28,851 nt of DNA from CBDUZS01 sp965371785 (GTDB lineage: Bacteria; Fermentibacterota; Fermentibacteria; Fermentibacterales; JCC-6), in assembly GCA_965371785.1 (NCBI GenBank), contig CBDUZS010000031.1, positions 1 to 28,851 on the forward strand. The letters are read 5' to 3'. Shown here piece by piece: positions 7,867 through 16,267 of this stretch. The notes under the pieces are model-generated. The model made no database searches and was not told where the DNA came from. It worked only from the letters and a program-made list of their open reading frames with translations. A program made the position numbers and the translations under genes. Within the stretch, counting starts at the first letter, position 1. The number at the start of each line of letters is the position of its first letter.

Positions 7867-9504
7867 CTATCCTTCTCCATCGGATTCTCCAAGTCTCTCA
7901 GTTGCTGCTCTGCCCTCCTCCGTGTCCGGATAGTCATCCGTCAGCGTACGCAGGTAACCTTCCACGAGGTTATCGTCCATCCTCGCGGATTCGGAAGCAA
8001 CGTAAGCCGCCCAGAGAATCCCGGGCTCGAGTTCGTAGCTCCACTGGGAATCGAGGAGTCTGCTCAGGTCTGTCCATGCTTCGGCATACGCTCCATTCCC
8101 GATCCTTTCCCAGGATTCTTCGAGCACTACGGAAGGTCTGACGGGATAGCCCGCTCCCCTCTCCAGACCGAGTCTGTCCTCTATCCTGGTCGCGAGATCA
8201 CTGCTGTCTGCTATACTTCGCGCGTAGAGCAGAACTATCTCACTCGAATCCTCGGGAAACGCGTTCAGTTCGACAAGGGATGTGAGAGCTATTGCTCTCA
8301 GTATGGCTTTGCCCTCTGAAGCCACGGTCCGGAGTTCCGATATTGCCAGTGAATCGGTTCCGTACAGGTCCAGCCTCTTCTCTGCGATGAGAAGCAGAAA
8401 TCTGTATTCCTCGTCCCGGTCGGCTGTCTCGAGCTCACGGGTGTAATCGATCAGCAACTGAAGTTCGGTCTTCCTGTCGGCTGCAAGCCTGATCCACAGG
8501 AAGCCACCTCCACGACTGGATAGTTCCGTAAGCGTCTCGAGTGCTTCATCTCTCCTGCCGGAGTTCTCGAGGAGAAGCGCTCGGTGATAGAGAGCTTCAG
8601 CGCCGTATTCCCTGTACGAGTCGAGATCGGCAGCTGCCCGGAATGCTGTAAGTGCGTTATCTGTGTCCCCGGCAGAGAGATGAGCCTTGCCGGTCAGAAG
8701 AGAAATCGTTGCCATCTCAAGATCGGACCTGTAGCCCAGAAGCAGGTGGTCGAGCACATCGGCTGCGTCAGAGGCTCTACCGGCTGAGATCCAGGCTTCT
8801 GCCGCTGCTACCATCGCGCGATAGTAACCGTTTCCCCTTCCGAATATCTCTCCTGCGCCGAGACTCTCCCGGGCGGCATTCTCAGGTTCTCCCAAGCTCA
8901 GAAGAGCTCGTCCCCGCGCGAGCATGACTTCAGCGCGCAGACTGTCTGAGCCCGCGTCACCAAGCGTGTCCAGTACGGTAATGGCCTTCCCGGGCTCGTT
9001 ACCGTAAACAAGTGATTCAGACAGATAGAGCCTCGAGATCACGTACCGGGACCTGCTTCCCTCGGATACATTTTCGAACGATGCGGCTGCATCTGAATAC
9101 CGTTCGAGTCCGAGAGCCGCACGACCCATACCCATGTATGCATGGTCGGCTATCTCAGCATCCTGTGTCATGACCAGAACCGAGGCGTATGCCCTCATGG
9201 CTTCTTCGAGGTCTGAAGTTCCGCTTCCCGAGAGAGTTCGTGTACCGAGCATCAGAAGCGCATCTCCTATGAGTAGCTGAGCATCGTCAATCCATTTGCT
9301 GTCCGGATAGAGGGAGAGCACCTTCCCCGCTCCCGCAATTGCTTCCTCGAGAAGCACTTCCTCATGACTGCCGGGATTGTCGGGGTTCTCCGCAGCGATG
9401 TGCTCAGCTTCGCGATAACTCTTCCTGGCATTGTAGAAGGTGTTGTAGTAAGCACACGAGGAAGTAAAGAGAATCACTGCGATGACAAGGGTTCTAAACA
9501 GCAA
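7867..9504 (-). CDS. TPR-rich outer-membrane-type lipoprotein
   Basis: 545 aa, function unknown. A short hydrophobic signal ends at FTSSC (Cys17), followed by AYYNTFYNARKSYREAE, an opening I associate with TPR lipoproteins of FCB-type bacteria. The rest is helical with repeated TPR-like units (for example DNALTAFRAAADLDSYREYG and AEALYHRALLLENSGRRDEA), probably a protein-interaction scaffold facing the periplasm. I chose TTG at 9504 because GGGAGG lies 6 nt upstream and it keeps only an 11-nt overlap with pyrC; a GTG at 9531 would have a badly spaced ribosome site and a longer signal. It sits between pyrC and pyrK without an evident metabolic link. Confidence 0.8.
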   Translation of the reverse strand: MLFRTLVIAVILFTSSCAYYNTFYNARKSYREAEHIAAENPDNPGSHEEVLLEEAIAGAGKVLSLYPDSKWIDDAQLLIGDALLMLGTRTLSGSGTSDLEEAMRAYASVLVMTQDAEIADHAYMGMGRAALGLERYSDAAASFENVSEGSRSRYVISRLYLSESLVYGNEPGKAITVLDTLGDAGSDSLRAEVMLARGRALLSLGEPENAARESLGAGEIFGRGNGYYRAMVAAAEAWISAGRASDAADVLDHLLLGYRSDLEMATISLLTGKAHLSAGDTDNALTAFRAAADLDSYREYGAEALYHRALLLENSGRRDEALETLTELSSRGGGFLWIRLAADRKTELQLLIDYTRELETADRDEEYRFLLLIAEKRLDLYGTDSLAISELRTVASEGKAILRAIALTSLVELNAFPEDSSEIVLLYARSIADSSDLATRIEDRLGLERGAGYPVRPSVVLEESWERIGNGAYAEAWTDLSRLLDSQWSYELEPGILWAAYVASESARMDDNLVEGYLRTLTDDYPDTEEGRAATERLGESDGEG

Positions 9505-10807
9505 AAATACCCTCCCTGTAGATAAGATCACCCTTCCAGACGGCGATCACCCTTCCGCGAAGTTTTCTTCTCAGAAAGGGCGTATTGCGTGACAGGGAAA
9601 ATGTTCCAGTTTCTTCGAGTGTGTACTCCTTTTCCGGATCGAAGAGAACAAGAGAACCGTTTCTCCCCGGTGACAGGGATGGCGGATCCAGCCCGAGAAT
9701 ACTGGCCGGAGCCGTTGAAAGGAATTTCAGTACGGCCAGTGGAGAGATCCCGCCCTCACCTGTGAGTACTTCCAGAGCGATGGGGAGAAGGGTCTCCAGA
9801 CCCGTGATTCCAAAGGCTGCCTTTTCCATTACGGTTTGCTTTTTCTCCAGTGAATGAGGTGCATGATCGCTGGCCAGTGCGTCAACAAACCCTTTCGAAA
9901 CAAGGGCGACCAGCGCGGCACGGCTGTCCTCGCTTCTGAGGGGAGGGTTCATCTTGGCATCGGTGCCGAACTCCAGAACGTCCTGCTCCCGAAGAGCCAG
10001 GTGATGCGGAGTCACGTCACATGTGACACGCACCCCTCGTCTGACGGCTTCATTGACCAGAAGAACACTCCCGGGACATGAGAGGTGCGTGAGGTGCAAA
10101 CGGCCACCGGTCGACTCGCAGATGTCGATAGATCTTCTCACATCGAGGTACTCGGCAGATTCAGGAATCCCTCGAACCTTCAGTTCGTCAGCAACGGGAC
10201 CCATGTTGAGCACACCGCCTGATGTCAGCCTGGTATCCTCCGGATGTTCCATAATGACACCACCAAAGGAATCCGTTCTCTCGAGAGCCTCCCTGAGGAG
10301 ATTGTCATCGTGAACAGGGCTGCCGTCATCGGAGAACATTCGAGCCCCGGACTCGTGAAGGGTCTCCAGGGCGACGAGTCTTCTCCCCTTTCTGCCGACC
10401 GTGACACATGGGACGACCACAACGTCGGCAAGGTTCAGGGCTCTGCATCGATCTATGAGTTCGTTCATCAACTCCGGGTTATCAATTGCCGGGTTCGTAT
10501 TCGGCATCATCGCAATGGTAGTAATTCCGCCTGCAACGGCTGCTTTGAGGCCTGACTCGAGCGTCTCAGAGCCCTGCCCCCCGGGGACACGGAGATGAAC
10601 GTGCATATCGACAAGTCCCGGAAAGAGCCATTTTCCCTGAACATCTATTTCCCTGACATCGTCCCCAGGGGGAAGCTCTTGCTGAAACGCTGTGATAATC
10701 CCGTCAGAGATCATGACGTCGGTGACAACATCCGTATCGTTGTGAGGATCGAGCATCCTGACCTGTCGCAGTACGATTATCCGGGTCCTGGTCAGGGGTT
10801 TTCTCAT
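9494..10807 (-). CDS. pyrC: Dihydroorotase, class I
   Basis: 437 aa, amidohydrolase fold, third step of UMP synthesis (carbamoyl-aspartate to dihydroorotate). Zinc and substrate residues are visible: DMHVHLR (His69, His71), MPNTNPAID, MFSDDGSPV (the Asp used as bridging ligand in class I), MEHPED, LHLTHLSCPG, TCDVTPHHLAL and ALASDHAPHSLEKK. The usual HxHLRDPG...KED segment reads HVHLRVPGGQGSETLESG, so the Asp after the Arg and the KED triplet are changed, while metal ligands are intact. The frame continues upstream to 10999, but ATG 10807 overlaps the aldolase stop by one base (TGATG) and gives the expected length. Confidence 0.94.
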   Translation of the reverse strand: MRKPLTRTRIIVLRQVRMLDPHNDTDVVTDVMISDGIITAFQQELPPGDDVREIDVQGKWLFPGLVDMHVHLRVPGGQGSETLESGLKAAVAGGITTIAMMPNTNPAIDNPELMNELIDRCRALNLADVVVVPCVTVGRKGRRLVALETLHESGARMFSDDGSPVHDDNLLREALERTDSFGGVIMEHPEDTRLTSGGVLNMGPVADELKVRGIPESAEYLDVRRSIDICESTGGRLHLTHLSCPGSVLLVNEAVRRGVRVTCDVTPHHLALREQDVLEFGTDAKMNPPLRSEDSRAALVALVSKGFVDALASDHAPHSLEKKQTVMEKAAFGITGLETLLPIALEVLTGEGGISPLAVLKFLSTAPASILGLDPPSLSPGRNGSLVLFDPEKEYTLEETGTFSLSRNTPFLRRKLRGRVIAVWKGDLIYREGIFAV

Positions 10808-12069
10808 CAGTCGGAGAAATCTCCGTTCGATCGCTTCGATTCGCCTGTGTCCGGAGCGTTTTCTTCCCCGTAAAGCTGTCTTTCCGTGACGATCCGTTGA
10901 TCCGGGGACGAGTTCCAGTCCCCCCTGTCCAGGATTCTGTTCTGTACTCTGGTCGCACTTCCGACCGAGTTGAATGCTTCGAAAAAGCGCAAAGCCCATC
11001 TCTCCGTCTCGTCCAGAATCCTGTTCCTGTACAGGGGTTCGAGGGACATTATCATGGAGTCGAAGGGCAGATTCAGTTTCTTGTAATCACCCGAGGCACG
11101 TGAGTACCCCCTGGAGTCAGCGGATTCAACCATCTGCAGCCACAGATCCGAAGACACGCCTTTGTCGGATCTTTTGACGTAAGAACCCTCCTCGATTACA
11201 GCATTCCCGCTATCAGGGTCCATCTCGAGACCGAAGACGATGTTCTGCCAGAGAGTGCCGACATTCCCCTTGTTTATCCCGTAATCCCTGAAGCGCCCGA
11301 CCTTGTCGAGCGGGGTCCCGCTGATCCCATGCTGTGCGATTACACATCCGAATCCCTTTATGGCGTCCGATATCTCTTTCGTTCTGCGCAGATCGATACC
11401 CTCTCCCTCACCCTGGCTCGAATCGTAAGTTCCATGCTTCGAGCCATTGGAGATGGCAAGGTAGTCGGGGAAGATTCCCCAGCTGTTGAGGCCGCCGACG
11501 AAGTAGAGAGCCTCTTCCACCGTGGTCAGGACCCCTGCACCGCGGATCTCACCGACCTCGACCTCCAGACCGATATAGGATGGTATGTGCATGGCAACAT
11601 CCCTCGAGAAGATCAGATTCTCATAGTCCGGAGTGTGCGAGGCATCGATTGCTACGGACGTCCATCCTGCAGCGATGGCCCTGGGTATCGTCGAGATTGC
11701 CTCATCCGCATCGGACCGGGATTTGATCGCGTAATGGTCCATGTGCAGGGCAAAGACTATGCCGTCACCGAGGAAACTCGAGAAATGCGAGGCGTACCAG
11801 GGAAGGTTCCAGAATGTGACTCCGGTGTAAGTGCTCTCCGATTTCGCAAGCTCGAGCAACACGAACGAATCCGCTTTCTTCGCAGCGCGGAGGATTCCCA
11901 GCGCGGTCAGGGGGCTCCTGATGTTGGCGGCCATGACAATTGCACCGGACTCGACAGCTTCTGCTGCGATATCCCTGACACTCACCATGGCGCACCGGCT
12001 TCCCGGGAGAGCTTTTCTCACGTTTACAGGCCTTAGTTCGAGAAGCTGATCGTACCTTTCCGGCTGCAT
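10807..12069 (-). CDS. Class II (zinc) aldolase family protein, fructose-bisphosphate aldolase-like
   Basis: 420 aa, first gene of the pyrimidine block. Class II aldolase landmarks occur in order: AANIRSPLTALGILRAA, LLELAKSE, FALHMDHYA (catalytic-type Asp111 and zinc His112), SVAIDASH, GLEVEVGEIRG (Glu ligand), LAISNGSKHGTYD (His212) and VIAQHGISGTP (His247). A fructose-1,6-bisphosphate aldolase role is likely. Spacing around the His212 segment and a C-terminal extension after about 330 differ from E. coli FbaA, so another ketose-bisphosphate substrate is possible. GGAGG lies 8 nt before the ATG. It reads away from ktrB across a 44-bp gap. Its link to pyrimidine synthesis is unclear. Confidence 0.82.
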   Translation of the reverse strand: MQPERYDQLLELRPVNVRKALPGSRCAMVSVRDIAAEAVESGAIVMAANIRSPLTALGILRAAKKADSFVLLELAKSESTYTGVTFWNLPWYASHFSSFLGDGIVFALHMDHYAIKSRSDADEAISTIPRAIAAGWTSVAIDASHTPDYENLIFSRDVAMHIPSYIGLEVEVGEIRGAGVLTTVEEALYFVGGLNSWGIFPDYLAISNGSKHGTYDSSQGEGEGIDLRRTKEISDAIKGFGCVIAQHGISGTPLDKVGRFRDYGINKGNVGTLWQNIVFGLEMDPDSGNAVIEEGSYVKRSDKGVSSDLWLQMVESADSRGYSRASGDYKKLNLPFDSMIMSLEPLYRNRILDETERWALRFFEAFNSVGSATRVQNRILDRGDWNSSPDQRIVTERQLYGEENAPDTGESKRSNGDFSD

Positions 12070-12096
12070 ACGGATATCCCTCCAAAGGTGGCGTTC

Positions 12097-12124
12097 TTGA
12101 CCTCAAATCCCAGATGCTTAATAT
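12097..12124 (+). promoter_or_regulatory. Possible promoter overlapping the ktrB start
   Basis: TTGACC (12097-12102), a 16-nt spacer and TAATAT (12119-12124, 4 of 6). If real, transcription would begin near 12131, inside the first codons of the longest ktrB frame, so ktrB would start later than 12114. Weak evidence. Confidence 0.3.
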
Positions 12125-13895
12125 GCCTGAATCCGGGTTGAGGAGGTATGCGCTGAAGAAGTGGCTGACCAGTAGCGAAATATTCAGCAACAGAACTTCT
12201 GTTGCCGTCGTACTGCTGATACTGGCGAGGTTCGGATTCTCGATCGGTCACCCGATGACCATGAACGTCCTCGATGCTCTCCTCGCAACGTCGGCGCTGG
12301 TGTTCATCACCGGGCTTTTTCTGCCCACCGGGCAACTGAAGCTTGCGCAGAGGGTGAAAAGGGACCCCTGGATCATGGTCTTCTCCCTGATTTTCGCGAC
12401 GGTCCTTCTCATACTGGCTGTTCAGCTCGTATTGAAGTCACTCGATGCAGAGCGGATTGTTCGTAACGGCGTTGTTGCCGTCACCATGTACTCAGGTCTT
12501 GTTTCGTTCAGAATTCTCCTGGCGAGTCTCGGTGGATGGGTGATGCAGCGATTCCCTCCCGCTGCGGCTCTGCCTGTTACATTTGGAATCGTAATCGTCA
12601 TCGGAACCGGTCTTCTTCTCCTCCCTCAGGCGAACAACGGCGGTGTCACCGTAATCGACTCATCGTTTACCGCAACATCCGCAACATGCGTAACCGGTCT
12701 GATAGTGAAGAATACCGGTGCGGACTTCACTTTCTTCGGACAGGCAGTGATACTCCTGATGATTCAGATAGGCGGCCTGGGACTGATGACTTTCGTCGCC
12801 TTCTTCGCACTCTTCCTCGGCCAGAACATCTCCCTGAGAGAGAGCTATAGAATTACCCGTATGATGGACAGCGATTTCGTCTCCGATCTGAAAAAAGTTC
12901 TTGCTTCCATCGTCGTCTGGACCCTTACAATCGAAGCCGTGGGAGCTTTCGTACTCTTCACCATCTGGCGATCCATCAGACCGACATGGTCAATTGTCGA
13001 AACGCTCTGGCAATCAGTTTTCCACAGTGTAAGTGCATTCTGCAACGCGGGGTTCAGTCTGAACGCGAATAATCTCGAGGGATTTGCCGGTTCACCAGCT
13101 ACATGCACGGTAATCGGCTCACTGATCGTGCTGGGCGGTCTTGGTTTTGCCGTACTGACAGCGGTCGGTGCCATTTCACTCCACAGGATGAGAACCGGCA
13201 GGAAACTCAATCTCCCGGTCCAGACCAGGTTCGTCCTGCTGATTACCGGGTCTCTGATTCTTCTTGCCTTCGTACTCTTTCTTGCAATTGAGTGGAATAA
13301 CACACTGGCTGGCATGAGTATCGGTGAGAAGCTCGCGAACGCGTTTCTCCAGGCAGTAACCCCAAGGACAGCCGGTTTCAATACGGTTCCGACCTCTTCT
13401 CTCATGCCCGGGATACGGTGGCTCTTCATCATGCTCATGTTCGTTGGTGCATCGCCTGGAGGAACCGGTGGAGGTGTAAAGACCACAACCGTCGGTCTTC
13501 TGTTCATAGGTGTCATCTCCCTGTTCCGCCGGAGACGGCAGCCGGAGATGTGGAAGCATCACGTACCCTATTTCGATGTTCAGAGGGCATCGGCGGTCTT
13601 TCTGCTCGGAATCACCATTTTCGCCGTGTCGGCCTGTATGCTTCTGCTCGTGGAGATGGGCAAACCATCCGCATTGCCGTACTCTCCCATCGACTACGTG
13701 TTCGAATCGATGAGTGCATTCGGTACGGTCGGACTCTCGACCGGCGTCACCAAAGCATTGAGTACTACTGGACGGTTCATCATCATTCTGACCATGTTCA
13801 TCGGGAGGACCGGCCCGGCCATGCTGGCCGCGGCGACAGGCAGATCCCGGCCATTGAGGTACAAGTATCCCGAGGCCAGGATCACAATAGGATAG
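12114..13895 (+). CDS. ktrB: TrkH/KtrB-type potassium uptake channel subunit
   Basis: 593 aa, polytopic inner-membrane protein. The four pore-loop filters of the Trk/Ktr/HKT superfamily are visible: TATSATCVTG, VSAFCNAGFS, VTPRTAGFNT and MSAFGTVGLSTG, plus the gating-region glycines in GASPGGTGGGVKTTT. With KtrA next door it forms a K+ uptake system. It is about 130-150 residues longer than classic KtrB because of an extra N-terminal membrane region of about four helices (residues 28-135), as in some FCB TrkH proteins. The start is uncertain: ATGs at 12114 and 12123 have no good ribosome site, whereas AGGAGG at 12141-12146 lies inside the frame. Confidence 0.93.
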   Translation: MLNMPESGLRRYALKKWLTSSEIFSNRTSVAVVLLILARFGFSIGHPMTMNVLDALLATSALVFITGLFLPTGQLKLAQRVKRDPWIMVFSLIFATVLLILAVQLVLKSLDAERIVRNGVVAVTMYSGLVSFRILLASLGGWVMQRFPPAAALPVTFGIVIVIGTGLLLLPQANNGGVTVIDSSFTATSATCVTGLIVKNTGADFTFFGQAVILLMIQIGGLGLMTFVAFFALFLGQNISLRESYRITRMMDSDFVSDLKKVLASIVVWTLTIEAVGAFVLFTIWRSIRPTWSIVETLWQSVFHSVSAFCNAGFSLNANNLEGFAGSPATCTVIGSLIVLGGLGFAVLTAVGAISLHRMRTGRKLNLPVQTRFVLLITGSLILLAFVLFLAIEWNNTLAGMSIGEKLANAFLQAVTPRTAGFNTVPTSSLMPGIRWLFIMLMFVGASPGGTGGGVKTTTVGLLFIGVISLFRRRRQPEMWKHHVPYFDVQRASAVFLLGITIFAVSACMLLLVEMGKPSALPYSPIDYVFESMSAFGTVGLSTGVTKALSTTGRFIIILTMFIGRTGPAMLAAATGRSRPLRYKYPEARITIG

Positions 13896-13925
13896 GATTC
13901 GCAATTGGCACAGTCTGAAGAACCT

Positions 13926-14582
13926 ATGCAGAAATTCGCGGTCATCGGGCTCGGAGCCTTCGGCTACAGCCTTGCAACGGCTCTTGCTGCAAAAGGTGCT
14001 GAAGTCATGGCGATAGACGAGAGCGAGAGACTCGTTCAGGAGATCAGCGATACGGTCTCTGCCGCTGTTGCATTTGACTGTACGGACCAGAAGCTGCTCG
14101 AACAGCATGGTCTCGGCAACATGGATCTTGTTATCGTCGCAATCGGGGAAGATTTCGGCTCGAGCGTAATAGTGACGAGAATACTCAAGGATATGGGGCT
14201 CAGGGTGCACAGCCGGGCAGTCACCGAGAGGGAAGCCAGAATCCTCAAAGCCGCTGGCGCAGATCAGATCTACACTCCCGAGCAGACACAGGGCGAGATA
14301 CTCGCGAGAACACTGACCTTCAAGGGAGTCGAGTCATACATTCCGCTTGCAGGCGGGATTGCCTTCGTCCATGTGAAACCAAAACCATCAATGATAGGGA
14401 AGTCCGTCAGAGATATGGATATACGAAGAGCATTCGGAGTCAACATCGCCTATCTCGGGCGGCTCACTCCCGAAGGCAGGAGAATCTACAGAATTCCGAA
14501 TCCGGACGATGAATTCCAGCCAGACGATCACATCTTCATGATGGGAACACAGGAAGACCTGGAGCGTTTTCTCAACTCCTGA
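13926..14582 (+). CDS. ktrA: KtrA/TrkA-type potassium channel regulatory subunit
   Basis: 218 aa, cytosolic ring-forming gate of KtrB. RCK_N (about 1-140) has the Rossmann glycines IGLGAFGYSLA and the acidic strand end AIDESE, binding nucleotide; RCK_C (about 140-218) carries SMIGKSVRDMDIRRAFGVNI and ends DDHIFMMGTQEDLERF. I chose ATG 13926 because MQKFAVIGLG matches KtrA N-termini and the length is typical. A TTG at 13905, with AGGA 7 nt upstream and 9 nt after the ktrB stop, is a real alternative that would add seven residues. The gene ends exactly against the convergent gene at 14583. Confidence 0.94.
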   Translation: MQKFAVIGLGAFGYSLATALAAKGAEVMAIDESERLVQEISDTVSAAVAFDCTDQKLLEQHGLGNMDLVIVAIGEDFGSSVIVTRILKDMGLRVHSRAVTEREARILKAAGADQIYTPEQTQGEILARTLTFKGVESYIPLAGGIAFVHVKPKPSMIGKSVRDMDIRRAFGVNIAYLGRLTPEGRRIYRIPNPDDEFQPDDHIFMMGTQEDLERFLNS

Positions 14583-15530
14583 TCATTTCTCCTTCAGTAA
14601 CGGCGTGAGACCGATTGCATCGAGAGCAATCCTGTTTGCTTTGTTCTTGGAAAAGAAGAGCTTCAGTGCATTCGCGGAGGATGGGTGTTTTTCGCAAAGA
14701 GCCGTAATCAGTCCGGCAAAAGCAGCGGGAAGGTTCTCGGACTCGACGAGTGTGGATCTGATGTAGAATCCGTCTCCCTGTTCGTAGGTTATGGAATCCA
14801 GGCAGATCTCCTCCCTCTGCTCTTCCTTGAAGAGATTCGGAAGAACAGCATCGCATGTCGGCCAGATAGGTCTGAGCGATTCCAGCCATGTGTTCACAGA
14901 TACCAGGAGAAGAAGAACCTCGGATATCCCGAGCGGGGAGAGATCGTTTGTCCTGCCCATGAAGAAATCGGCAACAGCGCTTGTAGTCTCTTCACTCTTG
15001 AGAAAGGAAATGAGTTCCCTTCCAACGAGAGTGCGGCCGGGCAGGAATGCCTTCGACAGTTTTCCGTTCGATACGGGAATCAGTCCGAGATTGCTTCCGA
15101 ACTTGAGCTTCAAAAGGCCGGATTCCTCAGATTTCTTCATCGAGAGAAGCATTTCGAGAACATCACCCTGGGAATTCTCGAGCCCGCAGAGCACAGGATC
15201 CTCGGTCCAGTATCTCAGAAGGCAAGGCAGCGATCCCTCGGTAACGAAATGATATGTAATGGTCAGTTCGCGTCTGTCATGTCTGAGCCATGAGAGAAAG
15301 GACCTCAGATCGGGGCTGTCCGAACCGATGATCTGATAGGGTTTTCCCTTTCGGAGGGCAAGGTAGGCAATGGGATTGTCGGCATCTATCCGCCAGTAGG
15401 CATCTCCCGCGAGTGCCCGGCTTTCGAGTGCCCCCCTGGACAGTTCTTCGAGGTTGACGAACTTGAGAGGAACCTTCTCGAAGAAGGTCCTCGAGAAGGG
15501 CAGACTCAATACCTGTTTCTTTGATGTCAC
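14583..15530 (-). CDS. Protein of unknown function, tentative DUF4388/PATAN-like segments
   Basis: 315 aa, no signal or membrane segment. Two segments (about 40-85 and 130-190), for example GLLKLKFGSNLGLIPVSNGK followed by LSKAFLPGRTLVGRELISFL, have the pattern of a beta hairpin, GxL..A and a helix seen in DUF4388/PATAN modules of signalling proteins. The match is weak and I do not assign a function. The GTG at 15530 overlaps the lepB stop (GTGA), so the frame extension up to 15641 is a lepB shadow and the two genes are probably coupled. Its stop abuts that of ktrA on the other strand: TGA and TCA share the six bases 14580-14585 without a gap. Confidence 0.6.
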   Translation of the reverse strand: MTSKKQVLSLPFSRTFFEKVPLKFVNLEELSRGALESRALAGDAYWRIDADNPIAYLALRKGKPYQIIGSDSPDLRSFLSWLRHDRRELTITYHFVTEGSLPCLLRYWTEDPVLCGLENSQGDVLEMLLSMKKSEESGLLKLKFGSNLGLIPVSNGKLSKAFLPGRTLVGRELISFLKSEETTSAVADFFMGRTNDLSPLGISEVLLLLVSVNTWLESLRPIWPTCDAVLPNLFKEEQREEICLDSITYEQGDGFYIRSTLVESENLPAAFAGLITALCEKHPSSANALKLFFSKNKANRIALDAIGLTPLLKEK

Positions 15531-16267
15531 CTTATCAGCCTGGCAATCCTGTCGAATTTCGGCAAGCCATGGCCACTTACCCAGGACCAGTAAGTCACAA
15601 GAGCTTCTCCCTTGACGAGATCGAGATCCAGCGGTCCCCATACACGGCTGTCGTTGGAGTGATCCCTGTTGTCTCCCATCATGAACACATGCCCGTCTGG
15701 AACAATGTACGCCAGTTCTCCGCTACCATCGGTTACGATTCCCTGACTCAGCTGCACGATGTCCAGATCGGGAATCCTGGAAATAATCCTGTCATCCAGG
15801 CATTCCGGCCAGCTGTTATCGAGAGGATTCGTGTAGAATGGATCCTGGAAGCAGGTTGCCCAGCCGGGTGAGGGGCGACCGTTGACGTATAGAGTATCAT
15901 CCATGACCTTGACCGTGTCACCTGCCACTGCAACAACCCTCTTTATGAAGTCCTTGCTCATGTCTCCGGGGTAACGGAAAACAAGCACTTCCCCGGCCTC
16001 TGCCACACCGGTTGCCGGCATCAGAAGACCCAGGGAATCACCCCTGAAGCTGTGAAGAAGGGGTTTCAGCCTGTCGGTCCAGGGAATCCGCTGCCCCTCC
16101 TCTACTTTCAGAACCAGCAGATGGTCACCGACAAGCAGTGTTCCCTCCATGCTGGGTGTGGGAATCCTGAAAGCCTCAACCACATAGGGTCTGAGGAATC
16201 CAAAGAAGATTATCAGAGCAAGCGCTATCTGCAGGATCCAGTCCCTGAACTTTACCAGGTTCAACAT
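15527..16267 (-). CDS. lepB: Signal peptidase I
   Basis: 246 aa inner-membrane serine protease that removes Sec/Tat signal peptides. One N-terminal membrane anchor (about 9-26) precedes IPTPSMEGTLLVGDHLL with catalytic Ser39. DFIKRVVAVAGD carries the general base Lys109, and HVFMMGDNRDHSNDSRVWG is the S26 C-terminal box. About 45 residues separate the last two, with a small insert, normal for the family. GGGGGG stands just before the ATG. It is transcribed away from the phosphoribosyltransferase across a 297-bp region. Confidence 0.96.
   Translation of the reverse strand: MLNLVKFRDWILQIALALIIFFGFLRPYVVEAFRIPTPSMEGTLLVGDHLLVLKVEEGQRIPWTDRLKPLLHSFRGDSLGLLMPATGVAEAGEVLVFRYPGDMSKDFIKRVVAVAGDTVKVMDDTLYVNGRPSPGWATCFQDPFYTNPLDNSWPECLDDRIISRIPDLDIVQLSQGIVTDGSGELAYIVPDGHVFMMGDNRDHSNDSRVWGPLDLDLVKGEALVTYWSWVSGHGLPKFDRIARLIR

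Noticed and set aside
10808..10999. Upstream extension of the pyrC frame
   Set aside because: Overlaps the end of the aldolase gene and encodes a basic, low-information stretch; ATG 10807 fits the family start.
13176..14210. Long minus-strand open frame of 344 codons
   Set aside because: Antisense to ktrB and ktrA, whose motifs are convincing.
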